Counted from the first letter of the stretch, positions 8,091 to 16,890 are shown. The stretch: 64,000 nt of DNA from Azonexus fungiphilus (GCF_003634965.1 NZ_RBXP01000013.1:1-64000), one strand, 5' to 3'. The notes: generated by a model not told the origin, from the sequence alone. Made by a program: numbers and translations.

Positions 8091-9053
8091 ATGCCGGCAC
8101 CGCTGTGCAACAATCCGGGAAAAATGCGTCCCGATGACGGTCGACCGTCATCGGGACGCATTTTTCTCCAGCGTCTTTCCCGGGCCGGCGCGCTGCTCGC
8201 CGCCTGCCTGCTTGGCCCCGGCACAGCCGCCGCCAGCGAACGCATCGTGGCCACGGCCGACGGCCAGGCGATCGGACGTGAAGTGCTGCTGCAGCGTCTC
8301 GCCGGGCACGACCTGATCCTGCTCGGCGAACTGCACGACAACCCGCATCACCATGCCGCCCGGGCCTGGCTGCTCGAGAAACTGGCAGCAACCCGGCCGG
8401 CAATCGTCGCCGAGCACCTCGAGCACGGCCGGCAGGCCAGCGGCAACGGCCCCCTGCTCGCCGATCTCGAAAGCGCCGGCTTCGATGCCGGCAACTGGCG
8501 CTGGCCGGTACACCAAGCGCTGTTCGAGGCAGCCCGCCGTACCGGCGGCACGCTGCACGGCGGCAACATCCCGCGCCAGCTTGCCCGCGACATCGTCAAG
8601 CGGGGCGCCGACGCACTGCCCGCCGACGTTGCCGCGGCGATCGCCGACGCCCCACTCGACGCCAACGCCCGGCAAACGCTAGAGCGCGATCTGCTCGACA
8701 GCCACTGCGGCCAGCTACCGGCCACGTTGATTCCCGGCCTGAGTCTGGCTCAACGCGCCCGCGACGCAGCGATGAGCCTGGCCATCGGCACCGCCCTGAA
8801 CAGCGGCCACCCGGTCATCCTGCTCGCCGGCAACGGCCATGTCCGCCGCGATTACGGCATCCCGGTCCTGCTCGAACGCCAGCAGCCGGGACGCCGGCGT
8901 GTCGCCATCGGCTTCCTCGAAAGCGACACTGCCAACGCCGCACAAGCCGCCGCACTGGCCAGCCGTTTCGATTACCTGTGGATCACCGAGCCGGCCGAGC
9001 GCCGCGATCCCTGCCTGGATTTCCCCAAGCCACAGACGGCACCGGCCGCCTGA
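8091..9053 (+). CDS. chaN: ChaN family haem-binding lipoprotein-like protein
   Basis: 320 residues of the haem-binding ChaN/Tiki-like family: LLGELHDNPHHH near residue 83 and a C-terminal LLAGNGHVRRDYG carry the conserved Glu/His residues. ChaN homologues bind haem in iron-regulated loci. GGGAGG supports ATG 8091. The signal peptide is odd: about 25 polar residues precede the hydrophobic core (SRAGALLAACLLGPGTAAA), and codons 10-25 of that extension are a perfect 48-bp palindrome. No ATG, GTG or TTG follows the palindrome before the core, so translation must run through it. A Cys lies in the core, but a lipobox is not clear. Confidence 0.85.
   Translation: MPAPLCNNPGKMRPDDGRPSSGRIFLQRLSRAGALLAACLLGPGTAAASERIVATADGQAIGREVLLQRLAGHDLILLGELHDNPHHHAARAWLLEKLAATRPAIVAEHLEHGRQASGNGPLLADLESAGFDAGNWRWPVHQALFEAARRTGGTLHGGNIPRQLARDIVKRGADALPADVAAAIADAPLDANARQTLERDLLDSHCGQLPATLIPGLSLAQRARDAAMSLAIGTALNSGHPVILLAGNGHVRRDYGIPVLLERQQPGRRRVAIGFLESDTANAAQAAALASRFDYLWITEPAERRDPCLDFPKPQTAPAA
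8119..8166. repeat. perfect 48-bp palindrome with GGTCGACC core
   Basis: Two perfect 24-base arms meet at 8142/8143. The outer ends are an A-run on the left and a T-run on the right, so the RNA from either strand is a long stem ending in U residues, the form of a bidirectional intrinsic terminator. It lies inside the first 26 codons of chaN and belongs to the GGTCGACC palindrome family (37142, 48208, 54830). Confidence 0.9.
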
Positions 9054-9088
9054 CCCCGTTCACTTCCCGACAGCCCAGCCAGGTGCCC

Positions 9089-12000
9089 ATGAGCGAGCTA
9101 CGCGCCCTCCTTCTTTCCGCCCTTCTCTTCTGCAGCGGCCAGGCGGTCGCCGGGAACATCCTGTTTGTCGCCACGTCGCCGGTGCCGCCGGGCAAGTTCA
9201 AGGTGATCGCGGAAATTGCCCAGAAATACGGGTTGACCGTGGACGCCCATTTCGCCGAGCGGATCGCACCGGAGAAGGCGGACACGCTGTTCGACGGACG
9301 CGACGCGGTGATCTTCGACGCCGGCCGCAGCCACATGCAGGACGCGGTCAGGCGCCGGCTGGAAAAACCACTGGCCCGGCTGAATACCCGGCACATCTGG
9401 ATGCGCGACAATGGCCCGCTCGCCGCCGGGTTCACCCAGACGCAGGCCGAACGCCTGCACGCCTATTACACCAACGGCGGGCGCGCCAATTTCGACGGTT
9501 TCTTCGCCACCCTCGCCGCCGAACTGCGCGGCCAGCCGGCGCCGAAGGTGGCGCCGCCATTCGTCTTCCCGGAAGACGCCGTCTACCACCCGCAAGCCCC
9601 CAACCAGGTATTCGCGACGCCGGCCGAGTATTTCCGCTGGCGCGGCATCGACCTTGAAAAGCGGCCGCCGACGGTGGCGATTGCCTTCCACCAGATCTAC
9701 ATCGGCGCCGAGCAGACCGCCTTCATCGACGACCTGATCGCCCGCATCGAAGCCGGCGGCGCCATCGCCCTGCCGTACTACGCCGGCGTGATGACGCCGC
9801 ATGCGCCGATGCTCACCGTTGCCGGCAAGCCGGTCGCCGACACGCTGATCAACACCCAGATCATTCTCAACCCCGAAGGCTGGCGCAAGGAACTGGAAAA
9901 GCTCGGCATTCCGGTGCTCCAGGCGCTCGCCTACCGGCGCGGCGACGAGGCCGCCTGGCGGGCCGACGCGCAGGGCCTACCGATGATCGACGTCCCCTTC
10001 TACCTGTCGCAGGGCGAATACGCCGGCATCATCGACGCAATCATCACCAACGCCGCCGGCAAGGACGGTCAGGTCGTCGTTTTTCCCGAGCAGACCGCCG
10101 CCGTCGTCAACAAGGCGCTCAAGCTGGTTCGCCTGCAGCGCCTGGCCAACGCCGACAAGAAGGTGGCGATGCTGTACTGGAACTATCCGCCGGGCGAAAA
10201 GAACCTGTCGGCCTCCTACCTCAACGTGCCGCGCAGCATCGAAGCCATGCTCAAGGCGATGCAACAGGCGGGCTACGATGTGCGGGCGGACGAGGAAATC
10301 CTGCTGATCAACAACCTGCAGCGCCTGCTCGCCCCCTTCTACCGCGACGGCGAACTCGCCGGGCTGCTGCGCGACGGGCTCGCCGAACGCCTGCCGGTGA
10401 AGGCCTACCGCGCCTGGTTCGACCGTCAGCCGGCGCAGCAGCGCGCGGAGATGCTCGCCCGCTGGGGGCAACCGGAAAAATCGTCGATGGTCGTCGTCGA
10501 CCGTGGCGAAGCCTACTTCGTGATCCCGCGCTATCCGGTCGGCAAGATCGTCTTCTCGCCCCAGGCGCCGCGCGGCGAGCGCTGGGAGGACAAGGAAAAG
10601 GCGCTCTACCACTCGTCGGTGGCGGCGCCCTCGCACTACTACATGGCGCACTACCTGTGGGTGCGCGAGCAGTTCAAGGCCGACGCCATCGTGCACTACG
10701 GCACGCACGGCTCGCAGGAATGGCTGCCCGGCAAGGAGCGCGGCCTGCCGGTCGGCGACTACCCGCTGGCCGCCATCGGCGATGTGCCGGTGATCTATCC
10801 CTACATCGTCGACAACATCGGCGAGGCGCTGCAGACCAAGCGCCGCGGCCGTGCCGTCAACATCACCCACCAGACACCGCCGTTCGCACCGGCCGGCCTG
10901 CACGGCACGCTCAATGAAATCCACGACCTGCTGCACGACTGGCAGCGCCAGGACGAAGGCGCGGTGAAGGAGAAAATTGCGGTCGACCTGCTGAAAAGGG
11001 TAAAAAAGGAACGCATCGACAAGGACATGGGCTGGGACGAGCAGCGCATCGCTGCCGACCTGCGCGGCTTCGTCGACGAACTGCACAGCCACTTGCACGA
11101 ACTGGCGCAGACCGCGCAGCCGCTCGGCCTGCACACGCTGGGCACGGCGCCGGCCGAAAAATTCCGCCTCGGCACCGTCCTCCTGATGCTCGGCAAACCG
11201 TTCTGGGAAGCCGCCGCCAAGGCGACCGGCGTGCCCGACCAAGACCTCGACGAAGCCTTCGTCGGCGATTATGAGAAGAGCGCCGAAACGCCGGCCTGGC
11301 GCCTGCTACGCGCCTTCATCGACGGCCAGCCGGTGGTCGCCGACAATAAGCTGAAAGGCCAGCTCGAACAGGGTCGCAAATGGTACGCCGACCTCGGCGC
11401 CGCCGGCGAGATGGACCGCCTGCTGGCGGCGCTGGCCGGCCGCCACATCCCGACCTCCTACGGCGGCGACCCGATCAAGAATCCGGACGCCCTGCCGACC
11501 GGGCGCAACCTCTACGGCTTCGACCCGTCGCGGGTGCCCACCAAACAAGCCTGGGAGGCCGGCAAGGAAGCCGCCGCCGCGCTGATCGCCGCGCACCGCG
11601 CCAAGACCGGGCGGGCGCCGAAGAAGCTGACATTCACGCTGTGGTCGGTGGAAACCATGCGCCACCAGGGGCTGCTCGAAGCGCAGGCGCTGGCGGCGAT
11701 GGGCGTCGAGCCGGTATGGGACGCCGGCGGCCGGGTCATCGACGTCAGGCTGATCCCGCGCGAACAGCTCGGGCGCGCCCGCGTCGACGTCGTCCTCTCG
11801 GCCACCGGCCTGTACCGCGACCACTTCCCGAACGCCATGAAGCAACTGGCCAAGGCGGCCGAACTCGCCGCCCGCGCCAACGAAGCCGACAACCCGGTAT
11901 ACGCCAACAGCCAGCGCATCGCCGCCAGCCTCAAGCAGCGCGGCGTGCCGGAAGCGGCCGCACAACGGGCGGCGGAAACACGCATCTTCTCCAACGCCTC

Positions 12001-13012
12001 CGGCCGCTACGGCACCGGGCTGGACGACGCGGCGCTGGCCACCGACACCTGGAAAAGCAAGGCCGAAGGCGACCGCAAGCTGGCCCAGCTCTACCTGCGC
12101 AACATGCAGTACGCCTTCGGCAGCGACGAATCGAGCTGGGGCAGCAAGGGCACCGTCGGCGGCGAAGACGTCAACCTCTACGCCGAGCACCTCAAGGGCA
12201 CCGAGGGCGCCGTACTGTCGCGCAGCTCCAACCTCTACGGCATGCTCACCACCGACGACCCCTTCCAGTACCTCGGCGGCATCGGCAGCGCCGTTCGTTA
12301 TCTCGACGGCAAGGCGCCGGAACTGTACATCGCCAACCTGCGCGGCAGCGGCGCCGGCAAGGTCGAAGGCGCCGACAAATTCCTGGCCAAGGAACTCGCC
12401 ACCCGCAACTTCCACCCCGGCTACATCAAGGGGCTGATCGCCGAAGGCTATTCCGGCACCCTGCAGGTGCTCGACTCGATGAACAACTTCACCGGCTGGA
12501 CCACGGTCGCCCGCGAAATCGTCCGCGACGACCAGTGGCAGGAGTTCGTCGATGTCTATGTCCGCGACAAGCACCAGCTCGGCCTGAAGGACTGGTTCGA
12601 GAAGAACAACCCGCACGCGCTGGCGCAGACCATGGAGAAGATGCTGGAAATGGCCCGCCACGGCTACTGGCAAGCCGACGCGAAGACGGTCGCCGAATTG
12701 AAGGAACGCTACAACGATCTGGCCCGCCGCTTCGACGTCCGGAGCGACAACGCCGCCTTCGAGAAATTCGTCGCTGCCGGCTTCGGTAGCGCCGCCGCGC
12801 CGCGCCCGGCCCCCAGCGCGAGCCGCCCGCAAAGCGCCGCCGACCTGGCGCCACCGCCCGAACCGGCAGCGCCGCCGCCGATCCAGGGCATGCTGCTGCA
12901 GAAGGTCGAAATCAAGGCGCCGGCGGCACCACCCCTGGCGCTGTTCGGCGCCGGCCTGCTGCTCCTGGCCGGCCTCGGCGGCGCCGCCTCGGCCTGGCGG
13001 AGGCCGGCATGA
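9089..13012 (+). CDS. secreted, membrane-anchored CobN/HmuS-like chelatase
   Basis: 1307 residues of the CobN/ChlH large chelatase subunit family; the hallmark HYGTHGSQEWLPGK lies near residue 536. Unlike cytoplasmic CobN it has an N-terminal signal peptide (LLLSALLFCSGQAVAG), a Pro/Ala-rich linker after about residue 1230 and a C-terminal hydrophobic helix (LALFGAGLLLLAGLGGAA) ending in RRP, so the catalytic body should sit in the periplasm anchored to the inner membrane. There are no CobS/CobT ATPase genes nearby. In Bacteroidota hmu loci, HmuS, a related protein, is linked to haem use and reported to remove iron from haem. Role inferred: metal removal from a tetrapyrrole imported by the neighbouring receptors. 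Stop overlaps the next start (ATGA). Confidence 0.85.
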   Translation: MSELRALLLSALLFCSGQAVAGNILFVATSPVPPGKFKVIAEIAQKYGLTVDAHFAERIAPEKADTLFDGRDAVIFDAGRSHMQDAVRRRLEKPLARLNTRHIWMRDNGPLAAGFTQTQAERLHAYYTNGGRANFDGFFATLAAELRGQPAPKVAPPFVFPEDAVYHPQAPNQVFATPAEYFRWRGIDLEKRPPTVAIAFHQIYIGAEQTAFIDDLIARIEAGGAIALPYYAGVMTPHAPMLTVAGKPVADTLINTQIILNPEGWRKELEKLGIPVLQALAYRRGDEAAWRADAQGLPMIDVPFYLSQGEYAGIIDAIITNAAGKDGQVVVFPEQTAAVVNKALKLVRLQRLANADKKVAMLYWNYPPGEKNLSASYLNVPRSIEAMLKAMQQAGYDVRADEEILLINNLQRLLAPFYRDGELAGLLRDGLAERLPVKAYRAWFDRQPAQQRAEMLARWGQPEKSSMVVVDRGEAYFVIPRYPVGKIVFSPQAPRGERWEDKEKALYHSSVAAPSHYYMAHYLWVREQFKADAIVHYGTHGSQEWLPGKERGLPVGDYPLAAIGDVPVIYPYIVDNIGEALQTKRRGRAVNITHQTPPFAPAGLHGTLNEIHDLLHDWQRQDEGAVKEKIAVDLLKRVKKERIDKDMGWDEQRIAADLRGFVDELHSHLHELAQTAQPLGLHTLGTAPAEKFRLGTVLLMLGKPFWEAAAKATGVPDQDLDEAFVGDYEKSAETPAWRLLRAFIDGQPVVADNKLKGQLEQGRKWYADLGAAGEMDRLLAALAGRHIPTSYGGDPIKNPDALPTGRNLYGFDPSRVPTKQAWEAGKEAAAALIAAHRAKTGRAPKKLTFTLWSVETMRHQGLLEAQALAAMGVEPVWDAGGRVIDVRLIPREQLGRARVDVVLSATGLYRDHFPNAMKQLAKAAELAARANEADNPVYANSQRIAASLKQRGVPEAAAQRAAETRIFSNASGRYGTGLDDAALATDTWKSKAEGDRKLAQLYLRNMQYAFGSDESSWGSKGTVGGEDVNLYAEHLKGTEGAVLSRSSNLYGMLTTDDPFQYLGGIGSAVRYLDGKAPELYIANLRGSGAGKVEGADKFLAKELATRNFHPGYIKGLIAEGYSGTLQVLDSMNNFTGWTTVAREIVRDDQWQEFVDVYVRDKHQLGLKDWFEKNNPHALAQTMEKMLEMARHGYWQADAKTVAELKERYNDLARRFDVRSDNAAFEKFVAAGFGSAAAPRPAPSASRPQSAADLAPPPEPAAPPPIQGMLLQKVEIKAPAAPPLALFGAGLLLLAGLGGAASAWRRPA

Positions 13013-15132
13013 GCCGGCATCTGGGCCTGCTCGCGCTGACCCTGGCGGCGCTGCCGGCACTGGCCGACGAGACGCGGACGCTGGAGACGATCACCGTCAC
13101 CGCAAGCGGCGACGCGATCGATGAAAGGCTCGCCGCGGCAACCCAGAAAACCGTCATCGAGCGCGCGGAAATCGAGGCCCTGGGGGGGTTGACCGTCAAC
13201 GAGGTGATTCGCAAGCTGCCCGGCATCGACGCCGGCAACCACAGCGGTGACGGCGGCCCGGCCGCCAACGCCCGCGGCATGGGCCGCGACGCGGTGCAGT
13301 TCCTGGTCGACGGCGAACGCCCGAGCGCCAACGCCCGCTACGCGCTGACCGCGGTCGGCCGACTGCCGTCCGGCGAACTCGAGCGCATCGAGATCCTGCG
13401 CGGCGCCTCGGCCGAACACGGCGGCGGCGCCGCGATCACCGTCAACCTGATCATGAAGAAAGCGCGTCCGAGCACTGCCTCGACCTCGCTGCGCGTTGCC
13501 GCCGGCACCCGCGGCGACGAAGCCAACGGCCAGCTCAGCGCCAGCCTGGGCGGCGGCGACAAGGCCTTTTCCTGGACCTTGCCGCTGTCGATCAACCACC
13601 ACGGCATGCCCACCGACAAAAAGACCGTCCGCCAGGCGTCGACCGCCGGCATGCGCACGGCCTGGGAAATCGAGCGCGAGCGCGGCGCCTACACGCTCGA
13701 CGAATTCATCCTTTCGCCGCGCCTGACCTGGCGCGACGATGCCGGCACGCTGACGTTGTGGCCCAGCCTCTACCACAACCGCGGCGAACGCAGTACCGAG
13801 GTCGACCGCCTGGCCTACGCCGATCCGCTCGCCGGCAGCGGGCTGGCCGACGATGGCGGCCGCCGCGACCGCGAGGACAGCGCGATGACGCTGCTGCGCC
13901 TGCGTCTCGAAGGCGAGCGCAAGTTCGCCTTCGGCAAGCTTTCCGGCCGCGTCGCACTACTCGACGGCGAGCGCCGCAGCGACACCGCGCGCCGCTGGCG
14001 CGATGCGCTCGGCGCGACAACGCGGGCCGACGAGGCGATCCGCCGTGACGAAAACGAATTTTCCTCCGCCGTGCGCGTCGACCGTGGCATCGGCAACGGC
14101 CTGTTTTCCGCCGGTCTCGAACAGAGCTGGCACCGGCGCGAGGAAAGGCAGCGCATCACCGGTGCCGGCGCGCTGCGCAGCGACCATGCGGCGACGTCGA
14201 AACAATGGAGCGCCTGGCTGCAGCACGAGGCGCCGCTGGGCGACAAACTGACGCTGACCGGCGGCCTGCGCGGCGAACACATCGCGCTCACCGCCGACGG
14301 CCGTGCCCAATCGGCCAGCCAGTTGGCGCCGTCGCTGGCGGCGCGCTTCGAGATCGCACCCGACCTGATCTTGCGCTCCTCAATCGGCGCCGGCATCAAG
14401 GCGCCGAAAATCGACGAAATCTCGGGGTTGACCGTGCGCGCCACCGGCAGCAACAGCCCGCTCGAACCCGACCGCGCCGGCAACGGCAGCCTCGAGGCCG
14501 AGCGCAACCTCAACTGGGAAGCGGCGCTGGAAAAACGCCTGCCCGGCGACCTCGGCATCGTCGGCGCCAACCTTTACCTGCGCCGCACCGAGGATTTCAT
14601 CGAACGCCGCACGCAGCTCGAAGGCACGCGCTGGGTCGAGCGCCCCTACAACGAGGGCACGGCCCGCCACTGGGGGCTGGAACTCGACGCCAAGCTGAAG
14701 ACCGACCGCCTCGGCTGGAAAGGCGCCGCGCTGCGCAGCCACCTGACGCTGCCGAAAGCCCGTGTCGACGATGAGCGCCTCGGCCTGACCCGCGACGCCC
14801 GCGAACTGCCGCGCTACCAGTTCACCCTCGGCGTCGACCAGGCGCTGCCGGCGTGGCAGGCCAGCGCCGGCTTCCGCCTGACACAGCAAGGCCGCGTGCG
14901 CACCGACATTCCCGGCGAGACGAGCACCCGCCAACGCCCGAAAACCCTGCTTGACCTCTACCTGACCCGGCGACTGACGCCGCAGCTGAACCTGCGCCTC
15001 GACGCGCAGAACCTGCTGCGCGCCGACACCCGCCGCATCGCCACGTTCACCGCCAGCGCCGACGACTGGCGGCTGGCCGGCGACGAGCGCGGCCAGCGCA
15101 CGCTGCTGCTGTCGCTCGAAGGCAAGTGGTAA
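13009..15132 (+). CDS. TonB-dependent receptor coupled to the chelatase
   Basis: 707-residue outer-membrane receptor with signal peptide (LLALTLAALPALA), TonB-box-like ETITVTAS, plug segment ALGGLTVNEVIRKLPGIDAG, an IEILRGASAEHGGGAAITVN plug hairpin and a barrel ending LSLEGKW. It overlaps the chelatase by ATGA and is followed within 33 bases by the ExbB-like gene, so it is the second receptor of the haem-type operon. The plug is more like FepA/BtuB-type receptors than the HmuR-like receptor upstream, so the two may take different tetrapyrroles or act in sequence. Ligand unknown. Confidence 0.85.
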   Translation: MSRHLGLLALTLAALPALADETRTLETITVTASGDAIDERLAAATQKTVIERAEIEALGGLTVNEVIRKLPGIDAGNHSGDGGPAANARGMGRDAVQFLVDGERPSANARYALTAVGRLPSGELERIEILRGASAEHGGGAAITVNLIMKKARPSTASTSLRVAAGTRGDEANGQLSASLGGGDKAFSWTLPLSINHHGMPTDKKTVRQASTAGMRTAWEIERERGAYTLDEFILSPRLTWRDDAGTLTLWPSLYHNRGERSTEVDRLAYADPLAGSGLADDGGRRDREDSAMTLLRLRLEGERKFAFGKLSGRVALLDGERRSDTARRWRDALGATTRADEAIRRDENEFSSAVRVDRGIGNGLFSAGLEQSWHRREERQRITGAGALRSDHAATSKQWSAWLQHEAPLGDKLTLTGGLRGEHIALTADGRAQSASQLAPSLAARFEIAPDLILRSSIGAGIKAPKIDEISGLTVRATGSNSPLEPDRAGNGSLEAERNLNWEAALEKRLPGDLGIVGANLYLRRTEDFIERRTQLEGTRWVERPYNEGTARHWGLELDAKLKTDRLGWKGAALRSHLTLPKARVDDERLGLTRDARELPRYQFTLGVDQALPAWQASAGFRLTQQGRVRTDIPGETSTRQRPKTLLDLYLTRRLTPQLNLRLDAQNLLRADTRRIATFTASADDWRLAGDERGQRTLLLSLEGKW

Positions 15133-15165
15133 GCCGCCCCCATTCACCCACCGCACGGAGACCCC

Positions 15166-15648
15166 ATGTCCAATCTTGTCGAACTGACCATGTACCAGAT
15201 CTCGCAGCTCTTCCTGCTGCCGACGCTGGCGCTGATCGCCGCCCTCTTCCTGTACGCCTTCTGGGTGCTCGGCGAATTCCTCGTCCTCGCCTGGCGCCGC
15301 CGCAGCGGCCACGGGCGACCGCTGGTCGCCCAGTTCCGCGCCCGACCGACGCTCTCCGACGACCAACTCGACGTGCTCGCGCACAAGGCGCTGGAAAATC
15401 CGCGCATCGCCAGCCGGGTAACGCCGATGCTCGGCCTGGTGGCGACGATGATCCCGATGGGACCGGCGCTCAAGTCGCTCTCCGACGGCAACCTCGCCGA
15501 GGTCTCGAACAACCTGACGATCGCCTTCTCGGCGGTGATCCTGGCGCTGATCGCGGCGTCGATCACCTACTGGGTGGTCAACGTCCGGCGCCGCTGGCTG
15601 GCCGAGGAAATCCTCGAAATCCAGGCGCTGCGTGGGGTGGCGGCATGA
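15166..15648 (+). CDS. MotA/TolQ/ExbB-family proton-channel-like protein
   Basis: 160 residues with an N-terminal membrane helix (LFLLPTLALIAALFLYAFWV) and two C-terminal helices containing TPMLGLVATMIPMGPAL and AFSAVILALIAASITYWVV, the MotA/TolQ/ExbB core. It is shorter than the canonical ExbB at 33761. It overlaps the DUF2149 gene (ATGA), and the two together resemble a dedicated ExbB-ExbD-like motor for this operon, as in Bacteroidota hmu loci. Confidence 0.83.
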   Translation: MSNLVELTMYQISQLFLLPTLALIAALFLYAFWVLGEFLVLAWRRRSGHGRPLVAQFRARPTLSDDQLDVLAHKALENPRIASRVTPMLGLVATMIPMGPALKSLSDGNLAEVSNNLTIAFSAVILALIAASITYWVVNVRRRWLAEEILEIQALRGVAA

Positions 15649-15974
15649 GCCTGAAGCTGCTGCACGAGCCGGAGACCGAGGATCCGATCCTGTCGGTGGT
15701 CAACCTGATCGACATCTTCCTGGTGATCATCGCCGCGCTGCTCATCACCGTCGCCAAGAACCCGCTGATCAATCCCTTCAACAAGCAGGACGTGACGGTG
15801 ATCACCGACGCCGGCAAGCCGACCATGGAAGTGCTGGTCAAAAAGGGCGAGAAGATCGAGAAATACAAGGCGAGCGGCGAAATCGGCGGCGGTGACGGCG
15901 AGAAGGCCGGCGTCGCCTACAAGATGAAGGACGGTTCCATGGTCTACGTGCCGGAAACCGCGCCCGCCCAGTAA
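15645..15974 (+). CDS. DUF2149 protein (ExbD-like)
   Basis: 109 residues: a short cytoplasmic N-terminus, one membrane helix starting with an Asp (NLIDIFLVIIAALLITVA) and a small periplasmic domain (residues 45-109). The Asp at the helix start matches the essential Asp of ExbD (compare LVDVMLVLLIIF in the ExbD at 34509). The family is known from chelatase-TBDT operons. Inferred role: partner of the ExbB-like protein in energising the haem-type receptors or the chelatase. Confidence 0.83.
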   Translation: MSLKLLHEPETEDPILSVVNLIDIFLVIIAALLITVAKNPLINPFNKQDVTVITDAGKPTMEVLVKKGEKIEKYKASGEIGGGDGEKAGVAYKMKDGSMVYVPETAPAQ

Positions 15975-15992
15975 CCCAGCCACCAGGACAGC

Positions 15993-16763
15993 ATGCCAGT
16001 TTCCCTCGCCCGCCCCCACCCGCACCGCATCCTTGAATGCCTGACCAGTCGCCGCTTCGCCGTCGAATACCAGCCACTGGTATCGACCCGCGACGGTGAA
16101 AGCCTTTGCCACGAAGCCTTGGCCCGCTTCATCGACGAGCGCGGCGAGTTCCTGCCGCCCAACCTGGTCTTTGAGACGCTGCACGACAACCCGCTACTGC
16201 TGCTCCACGCCGAGCTCGAGACCACGCGCTTGCAACTCGCCGAGGCGCCGGCGCACGGCCTGCTCTTCGTCAATCTCGACCCCGACAGCTATGCCGCCGG
16301 CTACGACGAGAACGGTGCCAACGTCTTCCTGCCGATGCTGCGCCAGCAGCGCAGCCGGCTGGTCGTCGAGGTCATCGAAAACCTGCACCTGCAGGACGTC
16401 GACCGTGCGGAACGAATGATGGGCGAACTCGACGCCGAGAAGATCGACCTGGCGATCGACGACCTGTCCTCGTCGCGCGGCCTGATTTCCTACGCCGCGC
16501 TGATGCACGCCCGCTATGTCAAGTTCGACCGCAGCTGGCTGGCCGGCGAACTGAGCGCCAAGCAGCGCGTGATCATGACCTGGGTGCTCGCGCAGGCCAG
16601 CGACCTCGGCCTGCGCACAGTGCTCGAAGGCGTCGAGACCCAGGAACACCTGGCACTGGCCCGCCAGTTCGGCTTCGACCTGGTTCAGGGCTACCTCTTC
16701 CGCGATCGCTTCATCCGCCGCGGCTGCCCGCCGCGCACCGGCAGCACCCGCCTAGCTGCCTGA
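15993..16763 (+). CDS. EAL-domain cyclic-di-GMP phosphodiesterase
   Basis: A 256-residue stand-alone EAL domain with no sensor domain or membrane helix. The catalytic set looks complete: EAL in CHEALARF, Asn in FVNLDPDS, Glu in VEVIEN, the DD pair in AIDDLSSS, Lys in YVKFDRSW, EGVET and QGYLF. It should hydrolyse c-di-GMP to pGpG. It starts 18 bases after DUF2149 with an AGGA site, so it is probably transcribed with the haem-type genes, an unusual partner for an uptake operon. Confidence 0.87.
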   Translation: MPVSLARPHPHRILECLTSRRFAVEYQPLVSTRDGESLCHEALARFIDERGEFLPPNLVFETLHDNPLLLLHAELETTRLQLAEAPAHGLLFVNLDPDSYAAGYDENGANVFLPMLRQQRSRLVVEVIENLHLQDVDRAERMMGELDAEKIDLAIDDLSSSRGLISYAALMHARYVKFDRSWLAGELSAKQRVIMTWVLAQASDLGLRTVLEGVETQEHLALARQFGFDLVQGYLFRDRFIRRGCPPRTGSTRLAA

Positions 16764-16791
16764 GCCCAACTGCCCGGATGGCATGAAACAG

Positions 16792-16865
16792 TTGACACGC
16801 AAGCGTTAACTAAGAATAATTCGCATTCATCAGCCAGCCAGCCGCGTTTCCGGTGAGCCAGCCAG
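16792..16865 (+). promoter_or_regulatory. promoter, Fur-like operator and tandem CCAGCC leader 2
   Basis: TTGACA (16792-16797) and AATAAT (16815-16820) are 17 bases apart. The Fur-like AAGAATAATTCGCATTC (16812-16828) covers the -10. It is followed by CAGCCAGCCAGCC (16831-16843) and GAGCCAGCCAG (16855-16865). GGAG and ATG 16891 follow. The second copy CCAGT can pair with ACTGG just before the ribosome-binding site. Confidence 0.65.
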
Positions 16866-16890
16866 TTTCCCGAATCGACTGGAGCGCCTC

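Noticed and set aside
9070-9088. CAGCCCAGCCAGG before the chelatase start as a tenth leader motif
   Set aside because: Only one clear copy, no Fur-like box or promoter nearby, and the gene is internal to an operon.
14310-14330. GCCAGCCAG inside coding sequence (also near 26570 and 47160)
   Set aside because: Single copies within protein-coding frames, explained by common Ala, Ser and Gln codons; used only as a reminder that the word alone is not rare in this GC-rich DNA.
15975-15992. Possible leader motif (CCCAGCCACCAGG) before the EAL gene
   Set aside because: No second copy at leader-like distance and the AGGA is simply the ribosome-binding site.
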